Translations under genes and position numbers: made by a program | Part shown: positions 21,895-31,310 of the stretch, piece after piece | Layout of the letters: each line of letters starts with the position of its first letter | How positions within the stretch are numbered: the stretch's first letter is position 1 | Source: Smallanthus sonchifolius | Taxonomy: Eukaryota > Streptophyta > Magnoliopsida > Asterales > Asteraceae | Reading direction: 5' to 3' | Assembly: GCA_023525975.1 (NCBI GenBank) | Contig: JAKNSE010000037.1 | Coordinates: forward strand, 7,732,501 to 7,796,500 | Length of the DNA: 64,000 nt | The notes under the pieces: model-generated | The model's input: the letters and a program-made list of their open reading frames with translations, nothing else | The model's database searches: none | What the model was told of the DNA's origin: nothing

Positions 21895-23038
21895 GAGTAA
21901 ATTATCGATATCGTTCTTCATGTTTATACATTTTTTCAGATATTGTCCTTTAGCAAAAAAAATTATCAGGTATCGTCCTTTATGTTTAAAACACTTGCAC
22001 CTCTTGTCCTTTTCCCCAGACGACGTTAAATTTTAAAGTTAAAACCGGTCACGTGGACCCCATGTGAGGGCAAAATGGTCTTTTTCACCCACGTGGACTC
22101 AGGTAATCGTACAGTCAGGTAACCTCCGGAAGTGGAGGCGTGAATGAACAGCCATCCGTCGGATCTGTCCTGGCCAACGGGAGACGGAAACGTGCAGTTG
22201 ACGACAACGGCGGTGTAGATGCGGCCATAGCCCAAGTCGGGGAGGATATTAAAGCCGGAGACTGTTATATTCGCGGTGCCGTTGTGCAGTGCCCACTCGC
22301 AGATGTAGGTAGGTTTAGCAAAGACGTGGAGAGGTTTAGATGAGAGTCTGATGACGGCGAACGTGTTTAATCCGCCTCTGTAAGCGGACATGAGGACGAA
22401 ATTGTAAGAGGCAGTACCATAGGTGTTGAAATTCCGTTTAATTACAATGTCTTGGAGGATAATGACAATCAAATCTTTTGTTGGATCCTTATGTTTGTGG
22501 GGGATTATGTGATATATATGGAAGTTGTAATCAGTTTTGTTAAACCAATTATTTAGTGGTTAACTACCAAAACAAAAGCCCTCAAAATTAAATATCTCAA
22601 CATTTCATCCCTATGTTGTTTTGCTAAACCACCATGACCTGCACCGAATAATATCCTCCTGCATAATCTGTCGGTGTTGGATTTCAATCGACGACGGGGG
22701 AGGGAGGCACAGTGGTGGAGATCTTGAACGGAGAACGAGAGGTGTGGCAAAGATCTTGAACAGGGAAGACAGTTAAATGGAGGGGTCCACGTGGGTGATC
22801 TTGAGCTTTTAAAGAAGGGGGAAATCAAAGGGAAGGGTCCATGTGGGTGAAAAAGACCATTTTACCCTCACGTGGGGTCCACATGACCTGCTTTAACTTT
22901 AAAATTTAACGTCATCTGGGGAAAAGGACAAAAGGTGCAAGGGTTTTAAACATAAAGGATGATACCTGATAATTTTTTGCTAAAGGACAATATCTGAAAA
23001 ATGGTATAAACATAAAGGACGATATCTGTAATTTACTC
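21895..23038. mobile_element. Pack-MULE-like element with about 200-bp terminal inverted repeats
   Basis: Ends are GAGTAAATTA... at 21895 and its inverse at 23038. The inverted repeat runs about 200 bp inward (TTATACATTTTTTCAGATAT; CCCACGTGGAC; AAAATTTAACGTC appear on both arms). Long G-starting repeats are typical of Mutator-like elements. No transposase is present; the middle holds part of a cell-wall glycosyltransferase gene. A 9-bp duplication is not evident. Confidence 0.78.
22130..22545 (-). pseudogene. Captured GT92 / galactan beta-1,4-galactosyltransferase (GALS)-like gene fragment
   Basis: On the minus strand an open frame of about 135 residues reads VIKRNFNTYGTASYNFVL, MSAYRGG, LSSKPLHVFAKPTYICEW, GFNILPDLGYGRIYTAVVV and NCTFPSPVGQD...HASTSGG. 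These are the successive blocks of the N-terminal half of the DUF23/GT92 domain of plant GALS enzymes, Golgi proteins that extend pectic galactan side chains. The frame then runs into the transposon repeat (VRLPESTWV onward is repeat sequence). The catalytic half is missing, so no activity is expected. It is transcribable only as part of the transposon. Confidence 0.75.
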
Positions 23039-23636
23039 TAATTTTGAGTATGCCGTTGCGATCACTTTTTATTCATATTTTTTATCCCTTCAGTCTCTCT
23101 CTCGTTCATAGCTCACCCGAAATAGAAACCGACTTCAGCTGGTTCGACTCCGCGCGCGACGGAGATGGCGAGTGGTGCGGCGACTGTTGTGGCGAGGTGG
23201 ATTGCGGCTGCCGGCTGACTAGTTATAAATATATATAAAGCACTAAAAATAAAAAAAAAATGTAGGTTGTAACTTATCAACACAAAACAATTAGAAAATA
23301 AGCGTTGACATCGGCCTTTGTAACTTGTTTTACAACTTTTAAAACAACTTGTTACTTAAAATAATAACATAATTAAATTTTATTTCAACATAAAAAATTT
23401 TATACTATTGTTAAGTATTTAAGACGGCCTAAAAACAACCCGGTTTGAATTTATTAATTGTGACAGTTCAAATGGCTTGACCGTTGCATATGGTTTTTAA
23501 TATTGACGAGAAGTCACACGCTACTGCACGACTCATATATAAAATGCCTTTTATAAAATTCTTTATTTTAATACAAGAAATCAAATTCCAAAAATGAAAA
23601 CCGAATATAAACTTGAATATGTTTACATAATTTTAC
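23039..23636. other. Spacer with a small GC-rich patch
   Basis: 23100-23225 is GC-rich and could be a decayed gene or transposon edge (GGCGAGTGGTGCGGCGACTG); the rest is AT-rich. Nothing recognisable is encoded. Confidence 0.35.
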
Positions 23637-24159
23637 AGGGGAGGTTCAAATAAGAAGTAAGTTTTCGCTAAGAAATATAAGAAATGACCAAAACGCTTAG
23701 AAACGATATCTCAAACGAACTCCGATTGAGCTCATTTCAGCGGCGTTGGAACCGTCTCGTCGAACTCTACCATCTTAGCTTTTAGTGTTTAGTTTTTAAG
23801 GTTTAGATTTTACGTTTGAATTTTATGGTTTTAGCCTTATAGTCTAGCCTTAGGGTTTAGCTTTTAGGATTTAGATTTTATGGTTTATGTTTTTTTAGGG
23901 GTTGGGGGGTTTAGGTTTTTGGGGGGGTACGGTGGGGGGGTTTAGGTTTTGGGGGGGGGGGGGTTAGGCTTTTTAGGGTGGGGTTGGAGGGGGGTTTAGG
24001 TTTTTGGGAGTGCGGGTGGAGAGGGGTTTAAGTTTTTGGGTCTGGATTAGGGTTCGATGAGACGGTTCCAACGTCGCTGGAATGAGCTCAATCGGAGTTC
24101 GTTTGACCCATTTCTTAGTGTTTCTTAACGAAAAACCACTTTTTAGTAGAAACTTCCTC
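23637..24159. mobile_element. Foldback/MULE-like MITE with G-rich telomere-like core
   Basis: The arms are inverted over about 120 bp: ACTCCGATTGAGCTCATTTC near 23720 matches inverted sequence near 24090, and AACCGTCTCGTCGAAC matches GTTCGATGAGACGGTT. TAATTTTAC (23628-23636) and TAATTTTAT (24160-24168) form a 9-bp duplication with one mismatch, as for Mutator-type insertion. The loop (23780-24040) is a run of TTTAGG/TTTAGGTTTT motifs with G tracts of up to fourteen. Confidence 0.78.
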
Positions 24160-24970
24160 TAATTTTATGTCTCATATAGTATTGGTCAATGAATGTATAC
24201 AACACAGAAACTCGAAACCCTTGAAATACTGAGACCGGTATATATTCAGGCATATAACCGAGTATAAGATTGGTTTTAAAAAAATTCACGTGTTAGAAAC
24301 CGGTATAGTATTAGGTAATATTCGTTTGACTACCCGAACTCGTTTACCTGCATGAAAGCCGAATATATTAACAGATTATATGGTTTTCAAAAATTATAAT
24401 AAATAGTAGTGGTTAGAAACTTGAAATTATCAAAACTTATAGAGTAGTTAGAAATATAGTTGAATAATTTATATTTCAAGTTAGCTTTATGAGTTGAGTT
24501 TAAGATTTGATTTCATGTACGATTCCAATGGGTAATTTTTACGTTTTGAAAACCGAATTAGACCGAAACCAACTCCTTTACGCTTTAAAAGTTGGATAAC
24601 GTCTTAATCGGTTTTAAAACTAAAAACGTAGAAAATACAAAAATATGAAAATTTTAAATTTTAGTCATCTAATGTGAGAACTTCATAGTTTAAACACTAA
24701 TCATCTTAAACTAAACCATTTAACAAATCAATAATCCAAACATGAAATAAGTTAAATGTAAATCAGATCAAATAAAAAAAATATAAAAATTAACTGGTTC
24801 AACGCGTAACGACCCATGGTTACGAATAAAACTGACGATGTGACTAGCCATGGTCTGATCAAACGTGTCTGGCTTTCACAACATGTATTGTGTCATTGTT
24901 ATCCACGAGGGTAGTTCTCTTATTAACATCATCGATAAATTGCCTAGATTGATATAAAAATATGTCAATA
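24160..24970. other. AT-rich spacer, no gene seen
   Basis: Contains scattered ACCGGTAT motifs (24230-24310) reminiscent of hAT-type internal repeats but no clear ends. No coding region. Confidence 0.4.
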
Positions 24971-25345
24971 TCTATACTATATAATAAATAAAAGTTGTAC
25001 TAAGGCACTTATCACTCTCATATGTATCATTGATTTTATTTTCCCCGCTTACCATCTCCTATTAACCGCACAATTTTCTTTAATTGTTTTTATAATTTTT
25101 TGTTTTTTCGTTTCTCTCATATTAAATAATAATGATTTCTATAATTCTTTTTATAAAACGTTTTTTTATTTACAAAAATAGGTTTGTATATAAAACATTT
25201 TTATAAGTTGAACATCTCTTGAATTGTTTTCTATCCTTAGTATATGTAATACATTTTTACACTTGTAAAATATACACATAAAAATTTAAAAAATTTATGT
25301 ATTAATATTTTTCACCCTGTGTGTATTATACGGGTTCTATCGTAG
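24971..25345 (+). mobile_element. Non-autonomous Helitron (family 1), 375 bp
   Basis: Begins TCTATACTATATAATAAAT after an A and ends after CCCTGTGTGTATTATACGGG with GTAG before T, where family members have CTAG; one base has changed. Interior is shared with the 11135-11565 copy (TATACACATAAAAATTTAAA). Confidence 0.72.
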
Positions 25346-26569
25346 TAGATTAATATATATAAGAGAAGCAAATTCTTCCAATTAAAGTTACAATCTACAT
25401 AAAATCCCAGACATGATTCTTGTATATTACTTCAAAATAGAGAAAGTAGATTCCAAAATGTTTAGATTCAATGTATGGTTGCACCCTAACATCATAAAAG
25501 TATTCCAAATTGTATAAAATAAACAATATATCATGATTTTAAAAAATAACATATAACAATGATTTTGATTTATGTGTTTTTTCTTTATAAATTTTTTTCG
25601 TATTTAAATTGCAATTGCATATATGAAGTTTAATATTATCTCTAATTTTCATTTATTCCTAGGGTCTCATTTAATCATTTTTATCAATCAAATTTTATAA
25701 AAATAATTAATACTCACACCACTCACATTCACACGTAGCAAGTTTAGCTTGTCATTTAATCATTTTTTATCGGATAGTTTTGTACGCCCATTGTCAACTT
25801 TATTTCATATCTTACAAATGCATGCCTCACCAAAACACACCTAAAATTGAGCTGGCTCATATTATTATTTTAAGGTCTTTATTTGATAGATTCGAATGAT
25901 AAATATATTTTTAAATCCTTCATAAAAAAATAAAGAATTAAAATATATTAAAGTAACTTCTTTATTACGATTAATGGATAATGGATATCTAATGGGAAAT
26001 CGGTGATAAAAGAATTAATTAATGAATAGTATAACCCTTTTTCTTTCACATGATGTTTATGGAAAATATATGTTTGAATCAAAGTTTTAGAAAACTTATC
26101 TTAAATAAATTATACATATAATAAAAAGGCAACTAAAGCTGTGAGTGTGAATGACTTCACTTCTTACTTATTTCTAAACATATGTACAAGCCATTAGTAA
26201 CCCACTTTAAAGAGTAACCCCAACGAATAGTAACTTTTGTGCGTGTGCTTGGGGTATACACATGTATACCCTGTGCGTATACTCTGGAGTTCTCGTCGAG
26301 GGAAGGATGAGTGAATACTTGAATGAGTGTACTTACCGTAAGAAGCTTAAGTTCACTTAATGTACATGTATATGTTTTGTGCACCAATACAGTCTACATG
26401 CATCATTTAAGCTCAATATACATACCACAACTGAGTTTCTAGATGCCCTTTAGGCTGAGATGCATACTTATATGATAATGATATGTTTATATGACGAAAG
26501 CCAATGGATATGTCCTTTTTATGAAAAGATGTGTATGAAATGAATATATGCCTAATGTGCTAAACCGAT
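25346..26569. other. AT-rich spacer, possibly non-coding part of an old retroelement
   Basis: No coding region. From about 26100 the sequence leads into a minisatellite region that continues beyond copia B, so this part may be the LTR or untranslated region of an old retrotransposon; I cannot identify it. Confidence 0.3.
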
Positions 26570-26950
26570 AATTGTTAAATGGTTGCTTGGTGGCAAACGG
26601 ACAACCAGACGACTACTTATGCAGACGGTATGGTTTACGGCTGCATATGTAGACAGTAGGTGCTATTACAATGCTACAACTGCATAATGTAGATGGATGG
26701 GAAATGGCTATTTCAGTAGACGACATTATTACGGCTACTTCGGTGGAAGGTATGATTATGGCTACTTTGGTAGACTGTATGTTTACAGCTACTTCGTGTG
26801 GATGGTAGGTGCTATTACGGCTACTTCGGTAGCGGCACGACGTACAACTACTTAAGTAGACGGTATGACTTATGGCTACTTATGTAGACAATAGGTGCTA
26901 TTACGATTCTACGGCTGCATAATGTAGTAGGTACGAACTATGGTTGTCTA
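26570..26950 (+). repeat. Degenerate minisatellite, GGCTACTTCGGTAGACGGTA-type units
   Basis: About ten imperfect units of 25-40 bp around the core GGCTACTT(C/A)GGTAGACGGTATG, interspersed with TAGGTGCTATTACGG. Units differ by small indels and substitutions. No long open frame. Such arrays are common in untranslated parts of plant LTR elements. Confidence 0.7.
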
Positions 26951-26997
26951 TTTGACACCAGTACGAAACGAGAAGCTTACCCATGTGTGTTAAGTTA

Positions 26998-27100
26998 ATT
27001 GATGTGATATATGTTTATGAGCTACGACTCAATACAATGAATGTTTATGAGCTACGACTCAATACGATGAACGTTTATGAGCTATTACTCTATATGATGT
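26998..27100 (+). repeat. 30-bp minisatellite interrupted by copia B
   Basis: Three units of TTTATGAGCTACGACTCAATA type end at the copia B insertion, and related units (GAGCTATGACTCTATATGATG) resume at 45319-45400. The array was thus one tract before copia B entered it. Confidence 0.75.
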
Positions 27101-27867
27101 TGTTGGGCATATTTTTTGACCCATGAGAAAGCCAGGTTATTAGCCTAATTATTATTATTATCTAGCCCAAAAGAAAACAATTTATATTGTTTTTGTGTGG
27201 TTTTTATTGCTTTTGTTTGATTACAACAAAAAAAAGTCAAAAAAGGTTGTTGTAGTAATAAAAAGTCTACCTACCATTTTTAATTCATGAACAACATCAA
27301 AAGTTATTTTGTTGGTCCGAGATTATCTCGAAAAAAAAAAAAGAGCAAAAGTGGTCATGTGACAGAGACAAAAAGAAAAGGGTTTTGAGCTTTGCCTTTC
27401 TGTCATCTTTTAGAGACACGATTGAGTGTGGGTTCGTTTGACAGAAAGAAGAAACAGGGTACTCAAGATCAAGCCTTGGAGTAACTCTATTTGGTGATCC
27501 ATTTTCTTTGTCTTTGTTTATGTTTTCATATGCTTGATGTTAGTGATTCCAAGTATATAATGTATATTGTATGCCTCTAGTTTACCTAGAGAAGACTTTG
27601 TATTGCTCTTGATTTGGTGATAGTGGATTTGAAGCGGCTCTAGTAGTCCCGTGGTTTTTTACTCTCTCGTTTGAGGGTTTTCCATGCTAAAAATTTCGGT
27701 GTCTCTATTTTATTTGCATAGTGATTTTGGCTGCTTTGGTTATTTTGGAATACCCTATTTGTTTGCATCCTAACAGATTCATTCGGGTCGGGAAAGTTTT
27801 GACCAAACGAAGATTAATTCCGTATTTTGTTGTTTACCGTTTGTGGTCGGTTGCGTTTTTCCCATCA
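27101..27867 (+). repeat. Copia B 5' LTR, 767 bp
   Basis: Starts TGTTGGGCATATTTTTTG and ends TTTTTCCCATCA. The second LTR begins identically at 39032, but the two have drifted by several percent and small indels, so this insertion is clearly older than the gag-only element inside it. Confidence 0.9.
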
Positions 27868-27870
27868 GAC

Positions 27871-27883
27871 TGGTATCAGAGCC
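27871..27883 (+). other. Copia B primer-binding site
   Basis: TGGTATCAGAGCC three bases after the LTR end, complementary to the 3' end of initiator methionine tRNA. Confidence 0.9.
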
Positions 27884-27920
27884 ATTGGCTCTTGTTATTG
27901 GGTTTAGACTTGTTTGAACA

Positions 27921-29911
27921 ATGGAAGCTAATACAAGTAGGATTGTGAATCTGAATGGTTCTAATTATCATGTTTGGAAAGGCAAGATTAAAGACCTTCT
28001 TTATGTGAATGATTATTATTTGCCTGTGTTTACCACTGATAAACCTGAAGATAAAACATATGAAGAATGGAATATTTTACATAGAAAGGTTTGCGGGTAT
28101 ATTCTACAGTGGGTTGATGATAATGTTTTGAACCATATTAGCGGGGAGACTCATGCTTGTACCTTGTGGAACAAGCTTGAGGAGTTGTATGCTCGAAAAA
28201 CTGGGAACAATAAATTTTTCTTGATTAAGCAGTTGTTAAACTTGAAATACCATGATGGTACTCCTGTTACTGATCACTTGAGTGTTTATCAGGGAATTGT
28301 TAATCAGCTTGCAGGAATGGGTATCAAGTTTGAAGACGAGCTACAAGGTTTATGGCTCCTTGGCACTTTACCAGATTCATGGAAGACTTTTAGGACATCA
28401 TTGTCCAACTCTGCAGCAAATGGTGTTATCACTATGGAATTAGCTAAAAGCAGTATTTTAAATGAAGAGATGAGAAGAAAGTCACAAGGTTCCTCTTCAC
28501 ATTCAAATGTTTTAGTCATAGAAAACAGGGGGAGAAGTCAGAGTAGAGGTCCAAGTAACAGAGGGAAACATCGTAGTAAGTCTCAAGGAAAGTTTGCCAA
28601 CTTTGAATGTTATCATTGTGGTAGGAAAGGACACACAATTAAATTCTGCAGACAATTGAGGAAGGAGAACAAGAAGGCTAATTACAACAATCAAAAGAAC
28701 AATCATAAGAAAGATGATGGTGGTAATGACACCGCTGAAGTTAACACTACTACCGAAGAGTTCTTTATTTGTTGTGATTATGATATGGTTAACCTTGCAT
28801 ATGATGATTCAAGTTGGGTTGTTGACAGTGGTGCTACCTGTCATGTGACATCACAAAGGGGTTTCTTTTCATCTTATACTCCTGGTGACTTTAGGACTGT
28901 TAAGATGGGTAATAATGGGCTATCAAAGATTATTGGTGTTGGGGATGTTTGCTTGAAGTTTGATACTGGAATGGAGTTGGTTTTACACAATGTAAAACAT
29001 GTTCCAGATATTAGACTTAATTTGATATCTACAGGCTTACTTGATGATGATGGCTACCATAGTAACCTTGGTGATGGTATGTGGAAACTCACTCGTGGTT
29101 CTTTGATCGTGGCAAGAGGTAAAAGAAGTTTAAAGTTATACATGACACATCCGAAGATCTCCAGAGACTCGGTTCATTCATTGATGAATTCTGATATGAC
29201 TGACTTGTGGCATAAGAGACTTGGCCACATGAGTGAAAAGGGGATGTCTCTATTATTGAAGAAAAATGTTTTGTCCGGTGTGCATGATGCTCATTTGAAG
29301 AAGTGTTCTCATTGTCTGGAAGGTAAGCAAACAAGAGTTTCCTTTAAGAGTCATCCTCCCTCTAGAAAAGAAAATATACTTGATTTGGTGCATTCCGATG
29401 TATGTGGTCCCATGAAGACTAGATCACTTGGTGGTTGTTTATACTTTGTCACATTCATCGATGATCATTCAAGGAAGGTTTGGGCTTATTCCTTGAAATC
29501 TAAAGATCAAGTATTAGATGTGTTTAAGCAATTTCATGCCTTAGTTGAGAGACAAACTGGGAAGAAGCTTAAGTGTATTCACACAGATAATGGAGGTGAG
29601 TACATTGGTCCTTTTGATGCTTATTGTAGAGAGAAAGGCATTCGACATCAAAAGACTCCTCCAAAGACACCACAGTTGAATGGTTTAGCAGAACGGATGA
29701 ATAGAACATTGGCTGAGAGGGTTAGATGTCTGCTCTCGCATGCAGGGTTGCCTAATTCCTTTTGGGGTGAAGCTTTGAATACGGCGGTACATGTTATTAA
29801 TCTAACTCCTTGTGTTCCTTTGTCTTTTAATGTTCCTGACAGGGTTTGGAGTAATAAAGATGTTTCGTATAGTCATTTGCGGGTCTTTGGATGCAAGGCT
29901 TTTGTGCATAT
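27921..29911 (+). pseudogene. Copia B gag, protease and integrase (cut by insertion)
   Basis: About 663 intact codons from the ATG at 27921. Gag (residues 1-210) begins with the copia pattern LNGSNYHVWKGKIKDLL. The CCHC knuckle CYHCGRKGHTIKFC is at about residues 230-243. Protease motif SSWVVDSGATCHVTS is near 298-312, with DSG catalytic. The integrase zinc module is HKRLGHMSEKG...CSHCLEGKQ (about 430-472), and the core has HSDVCGP, HTDNGGEY and PQLNGLAERMNRTL, so the D, D, E residues are all present. The frame stops at the CATAT target site of the gag-only element and continues in phase at 37007. Apart from that interruption this half carries no visible lesion. Confidence 0.9.
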
Positions 29912-31157
29912 TGATAAGTGGCCAAAGTTTCATGTATTAAAAGGTGTAATATGTTATATTTATGCAATTTGATATGTGGAATACAAAGGTTTTGTGTAGT
30001 CATGCATGTGCAGGTTTTGGAAGCTTAAAGTATGATTTTGGAAGATATTAGGCGAGAGATGCAAGAGTCGGAAGAGACACGGAGAAAACAGGGCAAAATG
30101 CAGGGTCAGCGTAAGGCTACGCTGCTACAGCGTAAGCCTACGCCGGACCAAGTTTTCAAACAGGAGCATCAGACCTTCAGCGTAAGGTTACGCCATATCA
30201 GTGTAGGCCTACGCCTAAAGTCTTCCTTCACAGCAGCATCAGAAGCCCGGCGTAAGCCTACGCCCTCCCAGCATAAGCCTACGCTGGGTGCGTTTCAGAC
30301 GCGGGTTTTGGGCGAAACAGCCGATTTTCAATGGTTAATTAGGTTTTTCTTCTCCAAATTCGAAATCCATCTTTTACACCACAGTTCTTGGGGCGATTTT
30401 GGAGTTCTTGGAGGATAAAGAACACGATTCTAACATCCGATTGAAAGATTGAAGATGATTTCCACCACCATGAGCGGCTAATCCACCGGTAATCATTCCC
30501 AGGTGGATTGTTTGTAAGTTTTTAGGGTTTTATCATGTGCTAGCTTTGAGAAACAATTCTTGTAATCGTTTGGTTTGAAACACTTGAATCTTTGTGTTTA
30601 GTATGGTTATGAACTCACGGGAGTCGATAAATTCTTGCACCATTGACCCCGTTAGATGATAATTGCTATGAACTTTGATTTATGTTGAATCTATTGATTA
30701 ATCTAATTCTATATTGCATACATTTGTCTCGATTTCATTCGTGAATATTGTTTCACACTATTTGCCGATGATGTATGAATGTTGATGTTCTTGGTTAGAT
30801 TTGGTTAATTAGATTTGAATAACCATTCGATTGTTTGAACTCAAATGTTGGTGTGATAATTCCTAACTACTTGTGAACTTGAAACCCGGGTGTGATACCC
30901 TTTTTAATTATTGTTTACAACTTAAACCGTTTTGTTTGGTACTTGATTTGTTTGTTGAGTTTATAAAGTTTTCACTTAAATCATTGATTGTGTTTGGTCA
31001 GAAAGACCCGTTGTAACTTCATAATTTGCATTGTTAATTGAAGTTGAGCACCGATCACAAACTCTTCGTGGTTCGACACCCTTCTTACCCTAACTAGTTT
31101 AAGGTGATTAGGACACTCTATTTCTTTATCTTTGACCGGTCCCTTCGACACCGATCA
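29912..31157 (+). repeat. 5' LTR of the gag-only element
   Basis: 1,246 bp. Comparison by eye with the 3' LTR finds about ten substitutions and no indels (about 0.8%), e.g. near 30094, 30105, 30188 and 30202. Ends TACC...CCGATCA. Contains the palindrome cluster at 30109-30284. Confidence 0.93.
30109..30284 (+). repeat. Cluster of six 14-bp imperfect palindromes in the LTR
   Basis: GCGTAAGSCTACGC-type words at 30109, 30130, 30180, 30201, 30250 and 30271. Each begins GCGTA (or a one-base variant) and ends TACGC, its reverse complement. The same six recur in the 3' LTR at 35953-36128. They could be transcription-factor sites or RNA hairpins; no function is known to me. Confidence 0.8.
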
Positions 31158-31162
31158 AATTT

Positions 31163-31180
31163 TGGCGCCGCTGCCGTGGA
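31163..31180 (+). other. Primer-binding site of the gag-only element
   Basis: TGGCGCCGCTGCCGTGGA, two mismatches from the Athila/Tat consensus complementary to tRNA-Asp, five bases after the LTR. Confidence 0.8.
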
Positions 31181-31310
31181 GTGTGTGCGCTTGGTGTTTT
31201 ATTTTAGTTGACTCTTGTGACTATTTGTTATTTGTTTTGTTTAGTTAATCTTCTTCTATTTTTGTGTTACGCGTGGTGTTTGTTTGTGTGTGCAGGTGAC
31301 AGATTAGTGC

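Noticed and set aside
22553..22828. 91-codon minus-strand frame next to the GT92 fragment
   Set aside because: No family resemblance and it runs into the Pack-MULE arm; probably chance.
23780..24040. Genuine telomere or chromosome end
   Set aside because: TTTAGG words are irregular, lack perfect TTTAGGG tandem order and sit inside a foldback element with target duplications.
26580..27095. Possible CRISPR-like array because of regular repeats
   Set aside because: Units are degenerate and contiguous without unique spacers, and this is eukaryotic DNA; a minisatellite explains it.
30032..30418. 128-codon open frame, repeated nearly identically at 35876-36262
   Set aside because: Both copies lie inside the LTRs of the gag-only element; identity is explained by LTR duplication, and residues mostly reflect the palindrome array. 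Not a gene pair.
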